From the NCBI GenBank assembly GCA_036867785.1, contig CP145420.1:496001-560000 (forward strand): DNA of 64,000 nt. Reading direction: 5' to 3'. The translations under genes were made by a program, and so were the position numbers. The stretch comes from Plasmodiophora brassicae (Eukaryota; Endomyxa: Phytomyxea; Phytomyxea; Plasmodiophorida). The stretch's first letter is position 1. Each line of letters opens with the position of its first letter. Positions 14,201-24,328 of this stretch are shown here, in pieces. The notes beneath the pieces were generated by a model. It made no database searches. It had not been told where the DNA came from and saw only the letters and a list, made by a program, of their open reading frames with translations.

Positions 14201-15372
14201 TAACGATACTGAGGTTCATGGGGCGGAGCCTGCGAAACAGTCATTCGTGACGGCATTGACCGGTTGGAGAATAGGTATAGACCTCATCTTCCTCAAGGTC
14301 GACTTTGAGCATAGTAGATCCGACGTTATCACCAGTGTTCAGGTATACGAACAGTCGATCCAATGACAAACACTGACACAGCGTCAGTCGCCACGTAGTA
14401 TTGCTTGTGTAGAAATATACCTTAAAGAGCGCATCTTCAATGCCATTGACGACTGAAGGCTTGAAGTTCTCGTCGGTAGTACAAAGATACAGCTCACGCA
14501 GCCGCAAGCCACATGCAAGACCATCCATTTCAAGGCGTACGTGCACATGACGAACACGAACTTTCAGGTTTGCCACAATTTTTGAGACAATCTGCACCAG
14601 GTTAAGGAGACGTGGTCGGTTCTAAAAGATTTTGCACCAACCCTTTCCACTGTCGACAGATTCTTGCTCGACGAGTCCAACGTAAAGTCGGCATTATCAG
14701 CGGGGTCCTCACCTCGTTCCAGGGATGCGCGCTTGCGTTGTGCTCGGACAATGGCTTTACCGTGTCGTCCAACGAAACCCACATCTGGATCAAAGGTGCG
14801 GTTCTCCCAGGACTAGTAGACACAAGTCAAATGTCTCGTTCAAGTACTCTACTATGTAACGAACCTGAAGGCGCGCCTGCTTCGAGGCTCGGCGGGAAGA
14901 GATCACCGTCTCTCGAAGCTGATCACGGTTGATGTCTGCGAAATTTTTTCTCGGTGTAGCTGACATGTACACGTGTGAAATGTCAACCTCAACCGGCTTG
15001 CTGAAACCTCCGCGCCAATCGCATACAAGCCTGCACAGTTCATGTTAGCGCTCCACCAAGCGGGGACATTCAGCACCGAACTCTATGCGATCGATCACGC
15101 AGGCATTGACATGCAGTGCGATGCCAGTCTCGTTAACTGCTTGTTCCCGCAACATGATGTGCCGAAGCACCGCCCTAACAAGTTCGTGTCAAAGTGCGAC
15201 GAACGTCGTCTCGTAACCTAAATACCTTCCAGTCCACAAGTCCACATCGATATCGCCTGCACGGTATGTAATCAACAGGATGACCCCACATTGCGCTACG
15301 AGGCGGTCTACCCTGGAAATCAAAGTACGGGCCGAGGACCCGATTCAGGATGGTTCGCACGATCGCCTGCAT
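2243..15372 (-). CDS. VPS13: VPS13-family bridge-like lipid transfer protein, many ~50-nt introns
   Basis: VPS13 proteins are rod-like bridges that move bulk phospholipid between membranes at contact sites. The ATG at 15372 opens a chorein N-terminus (MQAIVRTILNRVLGPYF). After short introns come IVSKIVANLKVRVRHVHVRL near 14.6 kb (family: TKIVDNLQVRIKNVHIRYE) and LSLDRLFVYLNTG near 14.35 kb. Middle blocks span 13.9-8.5 kb. The VAB/SHR-BD region lies at ~8.5-6.7 kb (VPYWIYDMTSLPG). The VPS13_C signature is at 3870-3526 (SVLGDPVGLVSNIGTGVK) and 3353-3018 (GPLGFLKGIAQGSAGLIAKP). A PH-like end follows (SMLVLISNFRLLV), with a probable TAA at 2243-2245. Introns of 48-52 nt interrupt the frame every 100-300 bp; I checked about ten joins at the two ends and none needed repair. 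The gene has lower GC than most others here. The exact stop and mid-gene exons are not fully resolved. Confidence 0.88.
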
Positions 15373-15630
15373 CGTGCAGGCTCTGAAACGTTACCGGCTG
15401 CCTGGTCCAGGCAGCCACCCGCTTCCGATAATGCCGGGCGCACTGCTTACCGACCCGACGTCCGTTTGAAGTTCTCGAAACGCGCACGCTATTTTGATGA
15501 AAGCACCCGGCTGCGTCGGGAATGCCGGATGCCTCCGAGAGGGCGAGGAACATTCTCAAACTGCGCCGCGCTGCCCATCTCGGAACACCAGCAGAGCTCT
15601 GCTACAGAGAAGAGACGGATGGCGTGATAG

Positions 15631-16351
15631 ATGACTCGGGATGGCGTCTATCATCGGACAGTGGACAGCGAAAACGAGCATGACCAGCCTGAATATGATC
15701 ATACGCTTGCACAAAACAATGATTACACAAAGGCAATTTACAGCTGCGAACGAATCTGGGAAGCCAAGCGGACGGCATTCATTGCGTCTCCAGGTCCTCG
15801 CCGGAGATGTGAACCAAACGCCAGAAAATGGGGTTTCGTATAGCTACCACTCAACAGCACGACGTCGTCTGGCCCCGGAATGAAGACAGCAAACAACTGA
15901 CAGTCTGGACCCTTGTTTCCCAAGCATGCTTGATGTTTGGGCGTTGGTCAGTCCTCAGCTCGGCCCCGTAACAATACGGCCAGTAGATATCCTGACGCCA
16001 TCACGTTGCACCTGAACATCGATCTTGTAACCGAGCGGCCAATTCAAATAATCAAATACAAAGCCTCCGGCGTCTCCTTGAGCATCAAATGCAACGCCTC
16101 CGACGTGCCCCTGAACACAATTGTTATGAGTACTGTTTCCTTGAAGGCCTCTCCTGAGCGATCTCCTCGGATATCTGGCAATCGGCGCAGTCTTGGTCAT
16201 CGTCTTCGTTCTGTTCAACGTCGTTGTCGTCGTCGACATCGTTTCCCTTTGCGTGATGAGCGGCAACGTGAAAGCGACCGAGGGCTTGCTTGAATGGAGT
16301 TTACTACGTCTACAGACCATCTCCTTCGCCCATCTGTGCAGCTGGGGCTAG
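15631..16351 (+). CDS. Single-pass membrane protein (~186 aa), unknown, four exons
   Basis: I assemble exons 15631-15793, 15844-15902, 15952-16129 and 16191-16351, separated by GT...AG introns of 50, 49 and 61 nt, the size typical of this window. The joined frame has no stop until TAG at 16349-16351. The N-terminal ~115 residues are polar and acidic. A segment with LHLNIDLVTERPIQIIKYKA looks like alternating beta-strands. One long transmembrane helix follows (ILVIVFVLFNVVVVVDIVSL) and a ~40-residue tail. There is no clear signal peptide. A TAG lies immediately upstream of the chosen ATG. The family is unknown; the beta-rich region beside a helix faintly recalls LEA2/NDR1-type proteins, but I would not assign it. 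It is divergent from VPS13, ~258 bp apart. Confidence 0.5.
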
Positions 16352-16540
16352 TTTGATATCGAAACGACATGACAGGCGCACCCTTTTTCGGGGCCTTGCG
16401 CTCGTTAGTGGGCACGGGCAGCGAGAGGTTCGCCGTCTCTCGTTTCCGTACGTTCAGGTTGCTGGTTGATCGGCCGCTTGTAGTGAGGACCCAGGAACCT
16501 GGGTACTACGTGCGGCCGTTGATCAGACAATGCAAAGGGT

Positions 16541-16960
16541 TTAACTCATGATACATTGCCCCAGTACCCGTGGTGGCAGCGATTCGAAGCTGCCCTTGAT
16601 ACCCTGACGGGGATCACTGATGATACGCGCATCACGTTTCAGAAACCGGTTATGACTCCATGGCATTAATACTCCATAAGACAAATTCCATGCTCTCAAC
16701 TTCGATGTGGTAGTGTCTCTCAAGTGGCTTGGCATGATTGAAAGTGCTAAAGTAAGACCATTCGACACGGTTGCCTTCAGGATGTGCAAACTCGTTAGGC
16801 CACCAGTCGCGGGCGCCGTAAGCACCATGAACACTCCTGAGCATGACTCACTAACACGGCGTTATGCAGGATGGACGTCCGCTTGCGACGCTAGCTCAGC
16901 GCGTCCCGGTTCTCACGTACGCATCGTCGAGACGGCGTCGCGGGCAGGCGGCCATTGAGC
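16541..16960 (-). CDS. Putative small gene, unrecognised, exon limits uncertain
   Basis: A minus-strand frame from ~16844 has a protein-like composition rich in Trp, Tyr and His (EWSYFSTFNHAKPLERHYHI). A 56-nt GT...AG stretch (RC of ~16616-16671) would join it to a last exon ending HHGYWGNVS before a TGA near 16553. A second 51-nt intron-like stretch lies inside the 5' part, so the first exon and start are unclear; a possible ATG near 16954 would encode MAACPRRRLDDA. No domain is recognised. It may be a short real gene or the 3' part of a decayed one. Confidence 0.33.
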
Positions 16961-17231
16961 GATGCTGCACCATTCAAAGTGGAGCCTGGCGGGGATCATA
17001 GCTCCCGATTGTACGGCCTATAGGTACCGGAGGCATTGGCTTCCCAGGATCGTCTAGGTAGTATGCGAGTGGGGTCGCGTCACAAGGCCCTGCTCGAGTG
17101 CGCCTGCGCGTGCACACCATTACGAAAAGTTGCGTCCGGCACACTCTGATCTGGTTGGGCGCATCCATCACCACATCATCATCACAATCATCACAGGTCA
17201 CCCAGCCAACGACGACAACAACCGCTCGCCC

Positions 17232-18191
17232 ATGTCGACAGCCGTCCTGCCACCGCCCGACATCGTCCTGAACGGCGCCGACGCCGGCCAGCCGTCTGAG
17301 GCGCTGGCGCCGCCCGTCACCCACGACAACGGCACCGCCAATAACGGTGCGCTGCGACGATCGTCGCGCCAGCCCAAGCCGGTCGCGTCGTCGGCCATGC
17401 AGGTGGACAGCGACTTCGTCGCCAGTGCTGTGGCGGCAGGCAGTGGCGACGGACAGGCGACACCAGCGTCATCGCCGGTGCCGTCGCAGGCGCGTCCCGA
17501 CGTCGTCGTTCGTGATGACGGCGCCGGCGGTATGGTCGTCGTCGTTCGCCAATGGAAATCGTCGGACGCGCGTCGTCCTCGACCGCCTCCAGCACGATCC
17601 ACCGTGCCACGTCGGCGAGCGCCGGCGACCCAGCCGCGCCGGTTGTCGTTGCCGGCGCCGGCCAGGACGACGACGCATCTCGAAGACCCAGTAGAGGCGG
17701 CGCTGCCGTTGTTGGCGTTGATGGAGAGCTGTGGAGGGGCGAACGGAGTGCCGACAACGAACATGTCGGACGACGACGATGAGGATTGCTATGATGGCGA
17801 CCCGTTCAACAGCAATGTCGACAACTGCTCCGATTACGTGTGCATCATGGTCGGCGGGCCGAACTGGTCGCGGCGAGGATGCGGTGGCGACCTGATCGGC
17901 GATTTGGTCGACGATATGGACGAGGACGATGCGGACGAGAAGGTCAACATGGAATTCTGGGTGGCGCCCAGGCAGAGCCTGTTGCAAAAGGACCTGAATC
18001 AGCTGGAGGACATCAACAACTACGAACTGGAGAGGAGCGCAGGCGGGTCGCTTCACGACCGTATGAGGTATATCAAGCAATTGTTCAAGCAGCATAGCTT
18101 CCGTCGAGTTCGCGACCTGTACAAGGCTCGACGCAAAGGACATCTCACGATCGCACGCTACATCTCCTTGCTCTATTTCGTCCGTCTATGA
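17232..18191 (+). CDS. Hypothetical acidic, disordered protein (319 aa)
   Basis: The frame is open from ATG 17232 (MSTAVLPPPDIVLNG) to TGA 18189-18191. An upstream in-frame ATG at 17130 exists, but the intervening His/Ile/Thr-rich peptide looks non-coding. Residues ~1-175 are low-complexity, rich in Pro, Ala, Val and Arg, with an RRSSRQPKPV patch that could be a nuclear signal. Residues ~178-240 are strongly acidic (DDDDED, DDMDEDDADE). The last ~80 residues form a predicted helical segment with basic ends (RMRYIKQLFKQHSFRRVRDL), the only part likely to fold. No family is recognised. A nuclear role is a guess from composition. Confidence 0.55.
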   Translation: MSTAVLPPPDIVLNGADAGQPSEALAPPVTHDNGTANNGALRRSSRQPKPVASSAMQVDSDFVASAVAAGSGDGQATPASSPVPSQARPDVVVRDDGAGGMVVVVRQWKSSDARRPRPPPARSTVPRRRAPATQPRRLSLPAPARTTTHLEDPVEAALPLLALMESCGGANGVPTTNMSDDDDEDCYDGDPFNSNVDNCSDYVCIMVGGPNWSRRGCGGDLIGDLVDDMDEDDADEKVNMEFWVAPRQSLLQKDLNQLEDINNYELERSAGGSLHDRMRYIKQLFKQHSFRRVRDLYKARRKGHLTIARYISLLYFVRL

Positions 18192-19457
18192 TATCCCAGC
18201 CGTTGCCGGTTTCTCGTCGCCGCGTACTATCTTTTATTGGAAGCGGAATACAGGTCCGACTTCGCCCCGTTTACACTTTGGTTTTCTCCTTTCTGTACAA
18301 TGCTACCATCAATATATACATCTGTGAAATGCGCCCATAGCGCCATTACCCTTCATCTGTCCACAAGCAGTTCCAGAACGCTCGCCATGGCTGACCCATC
18401 TCAGTTGGGCTGTTCACCAGCGCCTTGATAACTGTGGTGCAAATCGATTGAGGCAGGCAGGTAGGTGTGTGCTCGATACCGCACACGTACAGTCTTCCAA
18501 CCGATCGTTACATCGGTGCGGGCGCTCTTCACGATAGGGCAGCTCGCCGTTCTTCATCTTCTCTCGCTGGGGCCAACCGCGGCCGTCAGTCATCCCATGG
18601 AGCAGCGAAGACACATGCAGCAAACCGCAATGCGAGCGAACTCGGCACGGTACGCGGCGCCGATCTCCGCGTCCCTGGCGCGGTCGCCAGTGCCTCCTGG
18701 GTCCATGCCGATGGCGGACAAGGCGCTATGGTCCACCGAGGCAACGTCTCCCAGCCGTTATGCTTTTTTGCGATTCGGCTGGCCCTCAGCGCTCACGAGC
18801 CACGACTCACGACCGATTTCGACAGGCGCCGAATTTGAGCACACAGAAATAAGGAATGAAAAACGATGCGAACTTGATGGTATGCAGGGTGTGGCAGCCT
18901 CGTGGAATGTCACGTTCGGCGATTTGCAGTGTATGCCGTCCTGTCGGGTGTCCTGGGCACGCCTCGATCGCTCGATCCCAGTGGCATGGGCTCCGGTGAG
19001 ATGTGTTTTGTAGACCCGGGTGCTGACTGTGTAAGTCTGGCAGGAAGGGGCGAGCAAGTTCATATTTTATGTGCGGATGTGTGTGACCGCGGAGCCGACT
19101 GCGCTCTGGTCCTTCCAGCCACATCCTAGAGGGCACGAACTGAAGTGGCGCCCATGTCAATAATGAAGTACTTGATGCGTCACCATGCGAGGAGAAACAG
19201 GACGCTATCCAGCGGTTGGCCGTCTTCGCAATGACTGTCTCACGGCAGGTAACGCAGGCCGATTGCTCTGGACCAGTTCGATTACGTCACGGCGCGCGTG
19301 ACGTCTGGGCCTGTGCTCCAGGCGCGCAGGTTAGTTGTGGCTTTGGAGTCGAGAACATCCTAGAAACGTCACAGGCCCACTGACTGCATCCTTGCCGCAT
19401 CAGTCGGCATCACGTCGCTGTTAGCACCAGTCCACATAGCGCAGTCGTCACATTGAG
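18192..19457. other. Long gene-poor stretch, no gene I can support
   Basis: Both strands hold overlapping frames of 90-180 codons (for example 18465-19013 plus and 18758-19063 minus), but none has a convincing composition, leader or motif. Part of the plus strand near 18.62-18.76 kb weakly recalls an MFS transporter, but only across two frames. An unresolved intron-rich gene or a decayed one is possible. I see no repeat structure or RNA gene. Confidence 0.3.
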
Positions 19458-19739
19458 ATGATGAAGGAGCATGAGACGAATTTCCCGCCAGGCACGCGCA
19501 TTCAACGGGGTAGCGCTGAGAAGATCGCCAAGATACTGGGCCTAGACCTGGACGTGATCCGCGAGCATTCCCGAAACGGGACCGCCCTCGGCGTGAACCT
19601 CGACATTGTCGGGCCCCGAATCCACCCGCAGCGAGACCCCGACCAGATGCTGGACCTCCGTGACCAACCAGACTGGCAGCCTGATCCCATTGTTCCCGAC
19701 GGGACCAAGCACACCCGAGTTACGGACCCGGCCGCCTGA
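19458..19739 (+). CDS. Small open frame, possible 5' exon of the RA-PH-RGS gene
   Basis: ATG 19458 opens 93 codons with a balanced composition, including a helical basic segment (GSAEKIAKILGLDLDVIREH) and an Asp/Pro/Gln-rich end. Short intron-like gaps could link it to protein-like stretches near 19.78-19.93 kb (AFVVDEVGKCQRPGTLSKWE) and then to the RA-domain exon near 20.0 kb on the same strand. I could not fix those joins with confidence. It may be an independent small gene or the N-terminal part of the next gene. No domain is recognised. Confidence 0.4.
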   Translation: MMKEHETNFPPGTRIQRGSAEKIAKILGLDLDVIREHSRNGTALGVNLDIVGPRIHPQRDPDQMLDLRDQPDWQPDPIVPDGTKHTRVTDPAA

Positions 19740-20016
19740 TAAACAGCACGCCTGCCGCAGACTTCCTGATCGTTGGTCGGGAACGAAAACGACACGTCTC
19801 CCGCGAATCAAAACCCGAATAGGCGTTTGTCGTCGACGAAGTCGGGAAGTGCCAACGGCCTGGGACACTGTCAAAATGGGAGCCGGAAGCCGAGAACCCA
19901 CGAACGCAGTCCGTATGGCGTAACGTTGCGTAGGCGATTCGGGGACACTGACGAAGCAGAGGCCGCTGCCAAGTCCTTGATGGGCTTGTGGTCAGCCTGC
20001 CTGCAGCAACTGTGTC

Positions 20017-21866
20017 ATGGCTCCGCGCCGAGAATGTCTGCGCGTGTTCATGGAGGACGGGTCCTGGACGACGCTTGACGCCACGGATACCAGTACTGTC
20101 CAGGTGCTTTCGCCGACAGGCGCCGATCCGCATCCTCCTGCGTGATAACTATCGTTGTGTAGCACCTTTCCAATGTCCTACAGCGCAAGCGTAGACTTGA
20201 CCAAATGCGGGTGCCGGTGTTCACTCTATCCTACAAATATGACGGAAGTCGGTATAATGGGGCTGTTCAGGTTCCACAGAGTCTGACCATGTCCTGGGTA
20301 GATCAATTCGAACGGACGCTTACACGGCATGAATGCCCTATTGTGATTATGGATGCGTTGGAAAAACACGGAAGTAGGAAGGAACCCACCGGAACAATGA
20401 GCATCTATCTGACTTCCTTATAGGGCTTGGGTCACCAGTCATTCGTGTCCGTCAGGTTGACGGCGATGAACGGGATGCCTATGAGCGCGAGCTTCAACCC
20501 AACAGGTCTCCAGCGCAAATCATTGGTAACAGTAGACGTTTGCCTTTGCAAACAGCGCATCGTCTAAGGTCAGTTGTAGACGTGCGTGATGAGTGCCATG
20601 GATATCTCGATATGCTAACGGGAGGGCATGAGCTGTTTACCCGATATTGGGTTGTGCTAAGTGAGGGCAAATTGTTCTGGTTTAAATCCCGTCACGATAG
20701 AAAGGTATGCGTTTAATTTATGCTCGCGGTAGACTTGTGTCTTACGGTGGCGATTGACAGGTGAGAGGTCACATCGACTTAGACGATGTGATCGTGAGAT
20801 CGGATAAAGTTAACCTGGTGGGACTATTCGGGCGTGTCTATCCTGGCGTTGGTCCCAGCGCATACGTGCTGCGCATCATGAAGCCAGACAAGCTTGTCCA
20901 GTTCCGCATGGACTCCATCGAGCAACTTCGCACCTGGTCGTCAAGCCTTCGGCTGCATTGCGAAGCTGATTCCGTACAAGAGTCTCCTGATCAGCGATGC
21001 TCCGTCGCCTGACTCTGTTGTACAGGACCCCAATGGCTTGCTTGATAATGCGTGCCTCCAGATCGATACGGAAGAGCATGACTTCTGGACGGCACACGAG
21101 GACATCGTCCGAAGCATTTCGAGCATGCAAAACCTTGTGGGCAATCCGTTCGCATTCCAAGCCTTCCTATCGTTTCTCGAGGAAACGCATTCGCAAGATG
21201 GTATGCAGGGAGTGTGTACTAACATGCTTTATCGTGAACCGTGCTGTGGTGTAGGACTGTTATTCTGGTTTGCTGTTAATCAGTTTGTTACGACATCATT
21301 GCACGAAGACCAAGCCATGAACGTCGCCGAAGCGATTTTCGAAAAGTTCTTGGCTACTGGTATGCTGAGCTGCTGCCACAACGATAAGTCGCCGCCGTTC
21401 ATTGTTTCTGGCAGGGGCTCCCCGCGAGATCGGCATTTCTCCTTCAGAGCAATCGGATATTCAGGCGTTGCTGCGTAGGAGACCTCTTGACCGGGCACTA
21501 TTTGATCAGCTCTCACGACGGATTATGTCGGAGTTGGAGCAGGAAAAGTACCCTGAATTTAAGCGGAGCGCATGCTATCGTCGGATACTGTTGAACACAA
21601 GACATGTGCCTGACTGCGCACCCTTACTCGGCAACGCGTCGAGACTTTCCACATCCTCGACATCGTCACTCTCTAACTACTCCGGCCGTAATTCCTTAAG
21701 CGCAGGATCTTATCGAACACCTCCATTTCCACTCTCAAACTACCGTCTTTCCCGCGAAATACCATATTCAAGTGGAACTCCAACAGGTGACGGCACCGTT
21801 GCCTCCAGTCGAGGCCGCATACGAAGCGGCTACTGTACATTATCGCCCATCGTCAAAAGCACTTAA
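20017..21866 (+). CDS. RA-like + PH + RGS domain signalling protein
   Basis: RGS domains accelerate GTP hydrolysis on G-alpha; PH domains bind phosphoinositides; RA/ubiquitin-like folds bind Ras-type GTPases. Traced exons: 20017-20103, 20163-20247, 20302-20373, 20424-20704, 20761-20973, 21026-21200, 21255-21359 and 21415-21866, with introns of 50-59 nt. The RA-like part opens CLRVFMEDGSWTTLDATDT and ends FERTLTRHECPIVIMDALEK, resembling the Grb7/lamellipodin RA region. PH follows (FTRYWVVLSEGKLFWFKSR, final-helix Trp in LRTWSSSLRLHC). RGS runs from NPFAFQAFLSFLEE through LLFWFAVNQFV to PLDRALFDQLSRRIM and YPEFKRSACYRRIL. A Ser/Thr-rich tail ends at TAA 21864-21866. The 5' end is uncertain: ATG 20017 follows an in-frame stop, but upstream exons back to 19458 are plausible. 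RGS and PH are clear by eye; RA rests on pattern and position. Confidence 0.78.
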
Positions 21867-22084
21867 CATCTGTGTTCAATATAAGTCAGTTATTTTATTT
21901 CGCTCTCCCTGTGTCGCCCCTGTGTTCATGCCGAGAGACACGAGTTTTGCAATCGTACTGGACTGGTTGACTGTCCCGGTCCCGCCCGAAGTGACGACTC
22001 ACTCAGTGAGGCCCCGATGGGCGACGATGATCCAAAATTTCCGCCCCGTGATTTTTTGGTCGTCAGATCGAGTTCGACTTGACG

Positions 22085-22818
22085 ATGGCGTTCGGGTATG
22101 AAGGCGCGATGATGGGCGTGGAGCCGCCTACGACCGGCGAGCACATGCTGGGGACGACTATCATGGCCGTGGCGTTTGATGGGGGCGTGGTGGTCGGTGC
22201 CGATTCGCGGACGTCGACGGGGGCGTACGTCGCGAACCGCGTGTCGGACAAGCTGACGAAACTTCATGACCGAATCTACTGTTGCCGGTCTGGGTCAGCC
22301 GCCGACACCCAGGCCATTGCTGATATTGTCAAGTACTATCTCGATGTGCATAGGTTGGCAGGATTCATGTGTCCCAAGGGTCACCGATTGAGTTTACCTT
22401 GAATTGTAGCATCGAGATTGGCGATCTTCCCGAGGTCTCAGTTGCCGCTCATCTTGCACGACGTTTGTGCTATGATTACAAGGACTCGCTGCTCGCCGGT
22501 CTCATCATTGGCGGATGGGACAAGAGGAACGGCGGGTCGGTGTACACGGTCACGCTTGGCGGATCAGTCGTGAAGCAGGACTATTCGATCGGCGGTTCTG
22601 GATCGTCGTACATCTACGGCTACTGCGATGCCCATTTCCGTAAGGGCATGACAAAGGAGGAGTGCCAGAAGTTCGTTCGTCACGCAATCTCACATGCCAT
22701 TGCGCGGGATGGATCATCTGGAGGCGTCATCCGTCTTGCTACTATCGATGCAAACGGCGCTGAGCGGGTGATGGTGCCTGGCGACCAGCTGCCATACCTG
22801 GCAGAAAAGAACTACTAG
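22085..22818 (+). CDS. PSMB6: 20S proteasome beta-1 subunit (caspase-like), two exons
   Basis: This is one of the three active beta subunits of the 20S core; it cleaves after acidic residues. Exons are 22085-22353 and 22410-22818 with a 56-nt intron. A ~22-residue propeptide ends in EHMLG, and autocleavage exposes the catalytic Thr of [16 protein letters not shown] and the downstream Lys of DKLTKL supply the expected active-site Asp and Lys. The second exon continues with [17 protein letters not shown] and the conserved [11 protein letters not shown]; length (~225 aa) fits the family. The start is the first ATG; the codon two triplets upstream is TTG. The choice of beta-1 over other beta subunits rests on these blocks and is fairly secure. 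It is convergent with the SDR gene 104 bp downstream. Confidence 0.92.
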
Positions 22819-22922
22819 ACGCTCTCCCGAGAACACCTCCTGTCGAATACATTTCGAGCAAATTGTCTCTGGACAGTCTTGGTTCGCCGACACAAATCAG
22901 ACGATGGTGTATTCCATATCTT

Positions 22923-23975
22923 TCAGTACCAATCGTGCACCTTGCCTTCGTACCAGAACTTTCCAGATGGCGAACCCTCGGGGAGCTGAGCGAGCTTCAA
23001 TGGGGTTTGGATACCCTCTTCGACAGACAGATGGGCGTGAGGGCCCGTCATGTCCGTCCGAACATACCCTGTGCGTACACGAGTTAACTGATGGTACCCA
23101 AGGAAACGGGCGTTGCTAGAAGCACCAGGGCAGCAACAGTTGATTAGAATGCCGGCGTTCTTGTATGAGTTGTCGCGGGCCATAATGCGGGTCAACATCG
23201 ATACGCCAACCTTGCTGATGCCATACGCTGACTTGGGCCAACCCTTACTTTCCCAGACACCATCGCGAACATCGGAGATGAATTCCTCCATCAAATCATT
23301 GAGCCTAGTGGCAAGCGCATCAATGGAGGACTAAAACGAATCAGAATCTCCCGAGACCCATCAATCGTCAGGTTGTCGGCGAGGAAGCGGCCACGCAGAG
23401 ACTCACTGCAACTGCCCAGTGCCTTGCAGGACACCGTGCTGGAGATGCTAACGACGCGTGCATTGCGACGCATCAGCGGTAGAAACTCGTTCATGCAGAA
23501 CAGCACTCCGTAGTAGTTCGTACGAATAGTGCCGCGCGCGACCCTGCCACGTTCATTACATGTCAGGGATACGAACGTCGATGTGCCACACCGCTGAAAT
23601 GGTTACTTTTCATCGAACGCGTCGCCTTTCCAAGCCATGCCGGCGTTATTGATAAGGATATCCAGGCCTGCAGCAATCTCGCGGTAAGATCAGATAGAAG
23701 ACACGTAGGTACGACGTCGACAGCAGATTGTCACCTCCATAATCCGCTTTGATTGTCATTGCGGCTTTCCCGATTGAAGCTACGTCGTCGACATCAACCA
23801 CAAGGAGGCGGACGTTGTCGCGGCCAATCTTCTTGACCGCTTCCTCTCCACGTGCGGCGGAACGGGACCCTAGCAGAACGGTGATGTTTGGGGCGCCCGA
23901 ACTGGCCAGGGCCTGCACCAGCCCGAACCCAATGCCCTTGTTCGCCCCCGTCACGAGCGCTACGCGGCTGCTCAT
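22923..23975 (-). CDS. CBR1: Carbonyl reductase-type short-chain dehydrogenase, five exons
   Basis: An NADPH-dependent SDR that reduces carbonyl compounds, probably cytosolic. Exons on the minus strand are 23975-23735, 23667-23607, 23543-23358, 23304-23126 and 23068-22923, with introns of 67, 63, 53 and 57 nt. All joins restore similarity to human CBR1. Motifs in order: ALVTGANKGIGFGL (Rossmann TGxxxGxG), LDILINNAGMA (NNAG), catalytic Ser in VVSISSTVS, and SAYGISKVGVSML (YxxxK). The end, CCPGYVRTDMTGP, is the family's cofactor loop. Length (~273 aa) is normal. The frame upstream of ATG 23975 stays open to 24083, but its sequence is not SDR-like. The gene symbol names the closest subfamily, not strict orthology. 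Confidence 0.88.
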
Positions 23976-24082
23976 TTCGTTCCAGAAATTTGTCCGCCGG
24001 CCAGCTTCACTGATTCGAAATGACAGGTCCTTGCACGTCGTACTCGAAGCGGGATAGCCTTCTATGGCCCCAGCTTCAGTCA

Positions 24083-24328
24083 TTACCTAATTCTTCGAAA
24101 TTCATACCCTTCAGGTTTGATGGCTATCCCACATTTAATGGCAGCTCCCTTGTCCACATTGGCTGTCCGGGCTCTATTCTCGCTGAAGAAGCATACACCA
24201 CTGCAGCCATCACACGCAATGCCTGACACACAGCAATGACGTTCGTAGCGATGCTGCTGCGGTTCAGCGACAGCTTGCATCAAATGAGAGACTGCCTGGC
24301 ATGAGACTATAGGTAGATATATATGCAC
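24083..24328 (-). CDS. Short Cys-containing open frame, doubtful
   Basis: An 81-codon minus-strand frame contains CVSGIACDGCSGVCFF, a cluster of closely spaced cysteines, and a lysine/glycine-rich end. It could be an exon of an unresolved gene upstream of the SDR. The spacing faintly recalls the start of a ZZ zinc finger, but the second half does not continue the pattern. No start or splice site is convincing. Confidence 0.2.
   Translation of the reverse strand: MHIYLPIVSCQAVSHLMQAVAEPQQHRYERHCCVSGIACDGCSGVCFFSENRARTANVDKGAAIKCGIAIKPEGYEFRRIR

Noticed and set aside
17300-17400. Retroelement polyprotein linker (RRSSRQPKP motif)
   Set aside because: Only a short basic patch; no integrase, reverse transcriptase or terminal repeats anywhere near.
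18620-18770. Possible MFS-transporter remnant (NRNASELGTVRGA recalls the ELGTVNG loop)
   Set aside because: The resemblance needs a change of frame and the flanking sequence is not hydrophobic as MFS helices should be; probably chance.
24083-24328. ZZ-type zinc finger
   Set aside because: The CDGC cluster fits only the first two ligands; the remaining Cys/His positions of a ZZ finger are absent.
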